Shown piece after piece: positions 5,175 to 9,004 of a stretch of DNA of 9,004 bases. This DNA comes from Candidatus Moraniibacteriota bacterium. GTDB taxonomy: Bacteria; Patescibacteriota; Minisyncoccia; Moranbacterales; GCA-2747515. The stretch lies in NCBI GenBank assembly GCA_027016355.1, contig JALWAF010000135.1:13605-22608 (forward strand), written 5' to 3'. Every line of letters starts with the position of its first letter. Within the stretch, counting starts at the first letter, position 1. Below the pieces are notes generated by a model that ran no database searches, was not told where the DNA came from, and saw nothing but the letters and a program-made list of their open reading frames with translations. The position numbers were made by a program, and so were the translations under genes.

Positions 5175-5209
5175 GCAAAGTTTAAAAAATTATTAAAATT
5201 TTACCTCCC
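5160..5209 (-). terminator. Intrinsic terminator after the DHH-like gene
   Basis: Plus-strand arms GGGAGGCAAA (5170-5179) and TTTACCTCCC (5200-5209) pair over 10 bp in minus-strand RNA, with one U-G wobble that would be a C-A mismatch in plus-strand RNA. The AT-rich interior can extend the stem. ACCA and six Ts follow on the minus strand (5165-5160). It starts 7 nt after the TAA stop. Confidence 0.75.
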
Positions 5210-5216
5210 TAATTAA

Positions 5217-6209
5217 TTACGATTCGACTATGACACCGGCAAATCCACGAATGGGGTTGCCATAGGCGTCACCGACGCGGTTCGGAAGTGAGTTGCCCCA
5301 TCTCATAAACCGCTCAACTGCTTCGGGGGTGGTATGTCCGCCGAGAACAATCTTGATGTTACCAGTCGGATTATTACCACGGTCAGTCTCTGGCAGGGAC
5401 GCCATATAAGCCTCCCCGATTGATAAAGCCGCATCTGGCAATTCGTCAATCAATCCAAACTCTCGCAGATCGCGCACGCCATCAACCAATGGCGCTGCCA
5501 ACAACTTCTTTTTTGCCTCTTGAATTGAAGCAAAAATTTCCTCCTTTGATTTATTTGGTAATTTTGGATGATTGGTATAGAACCTCTCAATCATCTTTAT
5601 TCGATATGCCAGAAATTCCTCCGGTTGAACTCCTGGGCATCGTCCGGCGTAAGCATCAGCCGGGCAGTTGTCATCGGCTGCCGTAAGAACAATCTCTTTC
5701 GGAATCACCCACGTAAAAGCCGAATCCCACAACAATGGATCCTGGAGGTCATATCCAACGATCCAATCCCCTTCTAGAAACCTGCAATAGGCCCCTTTAT
5801 CACGCCCATAAAACCTACTTATACAAGGCGTCCAGCCAATCTTTTCCCACATTTTCCCACCATATTTAAGAGTGAGAATCTCTAACAACTGGCCAATTGA
5901 GCTGGCCGACATGAATTCCTTCGGCCCAAGTCCATAGCCTGGGTCACCTGGGTTGTGATGATCGCACTGAGCGATCACTTCGAGGTCACCGGCTGCTGCC
6001 GGCGAACACTCAAAAATTACAACCCTTTCCACACTATCGAGGCTACCCTCGTCAATGCGGAAACCGTCAGCATAATATGCATTGCCGGCGTGCACCGGCT
6101 TACCATTAACTGTGGCTGTGGCAAGCACACAGCCAACACTTCTGGCAATGTGCCGTGCCATACTTTCCTCATCATCCTTCCCGCCAAAAATTATCATCAC
6201 TCTCTTCAT
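5217..6209 (-). CDS. Putative DHH-superfamily-like phosphoesterase
   Basis: This 330-residue protein has no membrane segment. Its clearest landmark is CDHHNPGDPGYG (residues 82-93), shortly followed by FMSASSIGQLLEIL. This is the layout of motif III of DHH phosphoesterases (RecJ, NrnA, DHH pyrophosphatases), where a strand ending in DHH precedes a helix with conserved Ser/Gly. The hydrophobic strand VERVVIFECS (about 61-70) lies where motif II is expected but has Glu-Cys rather than Asp. A further acidic motif, TAADDNCPADAYAGRCPGV, lies near 177-195, and a GGHTTPEAVERFMRW stretch near the C-terminus recalls the GGH motif of DHHA1 domains. The family is inferred from motifs, and the metal ligands are not all accounted for. 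The start is supported by GGAGG 9 nt before the ATG. A terminator follows the gene. Its codons are richer in G and C than those of the genes to the right. Confidence 0.55.
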   Translation of the reverse strand: MKRVMIIFGGKDDEESMARHIARSVGCVLATATVNGKPVHAGNAYYADGFRIDEGSLDSVERVVIFECSPAAAGDLEVIAQCDHHNPGDPGYGLGPKEFMSASSIGQLLEILTLKYGGKMWEKIGWTPCISRFYGRDKGAYCRFLEGDWIVGYDLQDPLLWDSAFTWVIPKEIVLTAADDNCPADAYAGRCPGVQPEEFLAYRIKMIERFYTNHPKLPNKSKEEIFASIQEAKKKLLAAPLVDGVRDLREFGLIDELPDAALSIGEAYMASLPETDRGNNPTGNIKIVLGGHTTPEAVERFMRWGNSLPNRVGDAYGNPIRGFAGVIVES

Positions 6210-6298
6210 GTTTTCTTTCCTCCAACTTAGATTTTTAATGCATACTTCATTGATATTGAAAAGAACAAAAAAATCTTCCTAGATTGATTTAGAAAGAC

Positions 6299-6358
6299 TT
6301 TTTACAAAGCTTTTATTTATTTGAAGTGCAATATTTCAAAATTAAAAGCATTGTAAAA
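6299..6358 (-). repeat. 60-bp imperfect palindrome in the leader of the DHH-like gene
   Basis: The plus strand reads TTTTTACAAAGCTTTTATTT (6299-6318), and AAATTAAAAGCATTGTAAAA lies at 6338-6357. The arms pair over about 18 bp with one mismatch and one bulge. A nested TTTGAA/TTCAAA stem lies inside. It falls between the promoter at 6493-6521 and the ATG at 6209, so it should be transcribed. No T run follows on the minus strand. Confidence 0.6.
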
Positions 6359-6377
6359 AATTTTTCTTAGATACAAT

Positions 6378-6391
6378 TTAACTTAAGTTAA
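6378..6391. promoter_or_regulatory. 14-bp perfect palindrome
   Basis: TTAACTTAAGTTAA is perfectly self-complementary. It lies downstream of the leftward promoter at 6493-6521. It could bind a dimeric regulator. In such AT-rich DNA a palindrome of this size may also be chance. Confidence 0.3.
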
Positions 6392-6492
6392 TTTTAGTCA
6401 AATATATTTATAGTATCTTGATATTATTTTGTAAAATATAACTTTTATTTGATACACTCCTTTCTCTTGGCGATTTCATATTATAACAACAC

Positions 6493-6521
6493 AGTATAAC
6501 ATCTTTTTTATATTTTGTCAA
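6493..6521 (-). promoter_or_regulatory. Strong sigma-70 promoter facing the DHH-like gene
   Basis: On the minus strand TTGACA (6521-6516), a 17-nt spacer and TATACT (6498-6493) differ from consensus at one base. The start site would be near 6486, giving a leader of about 277 nt before the ATG at 6209. An AAAGGAG sequence lies in the leader near 6450 but no ATG follows it, so no leader peptide is called. Confidence 0.7.
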
Positions 6522-6612
6522 GATTTTACAAACAATTTTTCTTATTTTTATATTTTTTTGATGTTTTATAGTATTTTTTGCCTATTTTATGCATTATTTT
6601 TGTCATAAATAT

Positions 6613-6641
6613 TTGACAAAATGGCGTATATTTGCTATAAT
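6613..6641 (+). promoter_or_regulatory. Perfect consensus sigma-70 promoter of the TrmB-like gene
   Basis: TTGACA (6613-6618), a 17-nt spacer and TATAAT (6636-6641) match consensus exactly. The start site would be near 6648, about 104 nt before the ATG at 6752. It faces away from the leftward promoter at 6493-6521, with about 90 bp between the two -35 boxes. Confidence 0.8.
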
Positions 6642-6679
6642 AGGAATAATAGATAATCAAAAATCATTCAATTATAACT

Positions 6680-6707
6680 GTAGTGGACGGTCGCGACCGT
6701 CCATTAC
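6680..6707. promoter_or_regulatory. GC-rich palindrome in the leader of the TrmB-like gene
   Basis: TGGACGGTCGCGACCGTCCA (6684-6703) is a perfect 20-bp palindrome. Flanking GTA and TAC extend it to 28 bp with a single mismatched pair. It stands out sharply in DNA that is otherwise nearly all A and T. It lies about 35 nt after the predicted transcription start. It may be an operator for the regulator encoded just downstream, an RNA hairpin in its leader, or one copy of a dispersed palindromic repeat. Confidence 0.6.
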
Positions 6708-6751
6708 AAAACAAAAATATTTCATGTTCTCATTAATAAATTCCAAACACA

Positions 6752-7510
6752 ATGCAAAATTCAATACTTACACAATTAGGACTTGATGATAATCAAATAC
6801 TTATTTATACTTACCTACTTAAAAATGGAGCATCCAGAGCAAGCACAATAGCAAAAAACACACCTCTCAAGCGTGGATTGGTTTATAAAATACTTGATGA
6901 ACTTGTAAAGCTTCAAATTATAGAAAAAAATAACCCTAAAGGAACTGTATCCATATTTACAGCACTTCATCCAAGTACGCTCAAAAGCTTAGCAGAAAGT
7001 AATGTGCGTCAAGCACAAAATGCACAAAATCATTTAGATAGTGATATTGGTTCATTCATATCAATGTACAATCTTACCAACAACAAACCGGGTATTGAGT
7101 TTTATGAGGGGATTAAAGGTGTTGAAAAAGTTATTTATGATACCTTAACAAGTAAAACAACAATTTATACTTATGCTGATATGGAAAAAGTGGAAAAGTA
7201 TACAAAAAAAATTAATGATGCTTATACTAAAAAACGTGACAAGATGGATTTAAAGAAAAAAGTTTTATTGGTTGATTCTGAATATACCCACAACTTATTA
7301 AAAGAATACAAAAAAACAAACCTGGATATTAGGTTTGTAAAAAATGCTTCTCATTTTGCTACTGTTATGCAAATTTATGATAATAAAGTTTCCTATGTTA
7401 CACTTTCAGATGAAAAAATGATAGGGATTATTATTCAAGATAAAAATATTTATGAAATGCACAAAGTATTATTTGAAAGTATGTGGGAAATGGCTAAAAC
7501 AAAGAAATAA
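6752..7510 (+). CDS. TrmB-family transcriptional regulator
   Basis: This is a 252-residue DNA-binding regulator. Residues about 1-75 form a winged helix-turn-helix of the TrmB type: LGLDDNQILIYTYLLKNGASRASTIAKN, a recognition helix around KRGLVYKILDELVKLQII, and a wing at KNNPKGTVSIFTALHP. A linker helix (about 76-100) leads to an effector domain starting with the typical GIEFYEGIKGVEKVIYDTL. Classical TrmB proteins bind sugars in this part and control sugar genes; the ligand here cannot be read from the sequence. The length fits the short TrmB-like proteins of uncultivated bacteria and archaea. The gene has a perfect consensus promoter and a GC-rich palindrome in its leader, so autoregulation is possible. 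No clear Shine-Dalgarno site precedes the ATG. The stop lies 4 bp from the stop of the convergent gene. Confidence 0.85.
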   Translation: MQNSILTQLGLDDNQILIYTYLLKNGASRASTIAKNTPLKRGLVYKILDELVKLQIIEKNNPKGTVSIFTALHPSTLKSLAESNVRQAQNAQNHLDSDIGSFISMYNLTNNKPGIEFYEGIKGVEKVIYDTLTSKTTIYTYADMEKVEKYTKKINDAYTKKRDKMDLKKKVLLVDSEYTHNLLKEYKKTNLDIRFVKNASHFATVMQIYDNKVSYVTLSDEKMIGIIIQDKNIYEMHKVLFESMWEMAKTKK

Positions 7511-7514
7511 TATT

Positions 7515-8888
7515 TTACTCTGTGATTTTTTTCTCAAATCCACAATAAATATCGCCGGTATTTCTATCAATATCATATTTGGTTAGTACAAAACCTTGTA
7601 TAAGAAATTGTTTTGTTTGTTGGGTAATGTTATCTTTTGTGAGTTTTATTATGAAATGATTTGTGTTTTCATTTAGTTGTTCTGTTGATTTGATAATTTC
7701 TTTTTGTAATTCTTCATTTGATAGTTTGTTTTGAAAATAATAATTTTTGTTCTTTGGTTCTCTTGTTATATGAAATAAATCAACACCTGTGTCTTTGTAA
7801 TTTTGTGTGATGCTGTCTACTATGAAGTGGTGTCTGTTTATATAATGCCCAGTAATTGCTGTTTGTGGTATTGCATCTGCCTCAACAACCACATCTTCAT
7901 CAAAACTGTTCAACACTTTATCCAATAAAGAAAGTCCCAAGTTGAGCCCTTGCATATTATCAACAACATTAAATGATGCCACATTGAATGATCCTAAATA
8001 TTTTCTTTTTTGGGAAATATGGTCAATACGCAAAAAGGCAAGTGTTTTTCCTCTCTTTTCGCCCTTCTCGACATAACGATATACTTTTGTGTTTGTGCTA
8101 TTCAAGAGTTTGTCTACAAATGATTCTAATAATATTTTTTGCAATTTTGGATAATCAAAAAAATTATCAAAATACGTATCCAACATATCTCCAATCTGTC
8201 GAAAATCAATAGGCAAGTCTTTCCACTGTTCCTTTACTTGAGGTAGTGAATTTAAATAATCCCAAAAACGTACTTGCAAATTATGCATAATATCAAGTTT
8301 TACAAGCCTATTTGTTGTCGACTCTAACAAATCTAACTCCCCATTAAGAGCAAAACGTTTAATATTATTATCATCAATTTTGGTAGCAAGATAATTTTTG
8401 AGAAGTGTTTGGATATTCTTATTACTCTGAATATACTCTACGATATTTTCATCATAATGAATATTTTCAATATCTTCCGGATTAATTTCTTCAGATATTT
8501 TTGCCAAAGCTAAATCTCCCTTAAAAACAAAACGATATTTATCAACTATTTTTTTATATGATTCTTCATCATTTTTTACCCTTTGCACTTCTGCAAAAAA
8601 ACGCTCTCCGGTTAAAGCAAATTGCTTACTTTTTGCATAATAACCTTCTTGCTCCATTTGATAACTCTTATTTATAAATTCCTTATAAATATCATATGCT
8701 GTATCAACATGAGAATCAACCAAAATTGGATTATTTGTATATAGAAGTCGGGTGATTATTTCATTTCTTTTTGCATTCTTTTCATTATTCCACTCACCTC
8801 GAGACTCTTGATCAAGTTCTAATAATGAATCTACCACGTCTTTCACAACGTGTTCATATTTTGTCAATGTATCGTGCTCTAAGTTCAA
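7515..8888 (-). CDS. Protein with a GNAT-like acetyltransferase domain, 5' end uncertain
   Basis: This is a 457-codon frame, helix-rich and charged in residues 1-260. Residues about 281-360 look like a GNAT N-acyltransferase core: strand AFLRIDHIS (284-292), strand GSFNVASFNVVD (299-310), an acyl-CoA loop and helix QGLNLGLSLLDKVL (313-326), strand VVVEADAI (333-340), and YINRHHF (349-355) where GNATs have Y-x-x-x-GF. The remaining C-terminal part is of unknown fold. The substrate is unknown. The only start near the 5' end is TTG at 8888, two codons after an in-frame TAA. No ATG occurs in the first 77 codons, and no good ribosome binding site is seen. An IS30-type transposase begins 46 bp away on the opposite strand, so the natural 5' end may have been removed. 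The gene converges with the TrmB-like gene. Confidence 0.65.
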   Translation of the reverse strand: MNLEHDTLTKYEHVVKDVVDSLLELDQESRGEWNNEKNAKRNEIITRLLYTNNPILVDSHVDTAYDIYKEFINKSYQMEQEGYYAKSKQFALTGERFFAEVQRVKNDEESYKKIVDKYRFVFKGDLALAKISEEINPEDIENIHYDENIVEYIQSNKNIQTLLKNYLATKIDDNNIKRFALNGELDLLESTTNRLVKLDIMHNLQVRFWDYLNSLPQVKEQWKDLPIDFRQIGDMLDTYFDNFFDYPKLQKILLESFVDKLLNSTNTKVYRYVEKGEKRGKTLAFLRIDHISQKRKYLGSFNVASFNVVDNMQGLNLGLSLLDKVLNSFDEDVVVEADAIPQTAITGHYINRHHFIVDSITQNYKDTGVDLFHITREPKNKNYYFQNKLSNEELQKEIIKSTEQLNENTNHFIIKLTKDNITQQTKQFLIQGFVLTKYDIDRNTGDIYCGFEKKITE

Positions 8889-8902
8889 GAATTAGTTGCA
8901 AC

Positions 8903-8930
8903 ACCTATATAAAATAACTAATATATAGGT
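8903..8930. repeat. 9-bp-arm inverted repeat between divergent frames
   Basis: ACCTATATA (8903-8911) and TATATAGGT (8922-8930) are perfectly complementary around a 10-bp centre, directly before the transposase ATG. It could be an operator for the transposase promoter, or a hairpin that limits its translation. Confidence 0.5.
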
Positions 8931-8933
8931 CAT

Positions 8934-9004
8934 ATGAAAAATAATAAGAAAAGCGGTGCTAAACCACTAACATTAAGAGAAAGAATTGAAATTGAACATA
9001 AATA
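8934..9004 (+). CDS. N-terminus of an IS30-family transposase, cut by the right window edge
   Basis: The frame opens with ATG at 8934 and is still open at the edge, giving 23 residues: MKNNKKSGAKPLTLRERIEI followed by EHK. The basic start and LTLRERIEIEH match the beginning of the helix-turn-helix domain that opens IS30 transposases, typically a basic leader, LT..ER..IE, then the helix-turn-helix that recognises the terminal repeats. The catalytic DDE domain would lie beyond the window. Only a weak AGGT is present upstream as a ribosome binding site. With so few residues the family call rests on this single motif. Confidence 0.6.
   Translation, partial: MKNNKKSGAKPLTLRERIEIEHK

Larger units (their letters stand above)
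8889..9004 (+). mobile_element. Left end of a probable IS30-family insertion sequence
   Basis: The transposase start at 8934 implies an insertion-sequence end a few dozen bases to its left. The boundary is placed near 8889 only because the neighbouring coding frame stops there and GTTGCAAC (8895-8902) could belong to a terminal repeat. The other end lies beyond the window, so neither the terminal inverted repeats nor a target-site duplication can be checked. Confidence 0.4.

Noticed and set aside
6430..6486. A leader peptide after AAAGGAG in the leader of the DHH-like gene
   Set aside because: No ATG follows at a usable distance. The overlapping GTG is too close to the ribosome binding site.
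6589..6786. A 65-codon plus-strand frame over the promoter and palindrome before the TrmB-like gene
   Set aside because: It begins upstream of the perfect promoter and spans the -35, -10 and palindrome. It has no ribosome binding site and overlaps the real gene in another frame.
8889..8933. An ATG at 8933 on the minus strand, in frame with the GNAT-like gene
   Set aside because: The frame meets TAA after 13 codons, before the TTG at 8888. It can be the natural start only if stop-codon readthrough occurs, for which there is no sign.

Overview
The window looks like accessory DNA from an AT-rich bacterium, most plausibly a member of the Candidate Phyla Radiation (Patescibacteria, Parcubacteria-like). 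This placement is inferred from style: AGGAGG-type ribosome binding sites, short lineage-specific genes each followed by its own hairpin terminator, 8-bp periodic spacer DNA, a TrmB-type regulator and an IS30-type transposase. No ribosomal RNA or housekeeping marker is present to confirm it. All complete genes end in ordinary stops. The only TGA stop is followed at once by TAA, so the window does not settle the genetic code.

The left two thirds (about 1-6210) is a minus-strand series. In transcription order it holds a DHH-like putative phosphoesterase (6209-5217), a pentapeptide-repeat protein (5043-4384), a soluble protein (4240-3503), a multi-pass membrane protein (3361-2681) overlapping a small soluble protein (2697-2197), and a 399-residue protein that fuses the soluble and membrane modules (1633-434). 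The start of another gene runs off the left edge (67-1). Three of these proteins share one soluble module, and two share one membrane module. The modules are fused in one gene and split, in the opposite order, in the neighbouring gene pair. This family has no function I can name, and it is the most interesting content of the window.

The spaces between these genes are rich in structure. A perfect 61-bp direct repeat flanks the pentapeptide gene, and each copy carries one arm of a gene-specific terminator hairpin. A 17-bp-arm inverted repeat and an 8-bp periodic tract lie upstream of the fusion gene. In several imperfect hairpins the mismatches become G-U pairs only in minus-strand RNA, which agrees with the direction of the genes.

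From about 6210 the DNA is visibly more AT-rich. A 540-bp intergenic region holds two outward-facing sigma-70 promoters, one facing the DHH-like gene and one a TrmB-family regulator (6752-7510). It also holds a 60-bp hairpin and a GC-rich 20-bp perfect palindrome in the regulator's leader. Converging on the regulator is a 457-residue protein with a GNAT-like C-terminal domain (8888-7515). It has no ATG near its 5' end and abuts the start of an IS30-type transposase that runs off the right edge.
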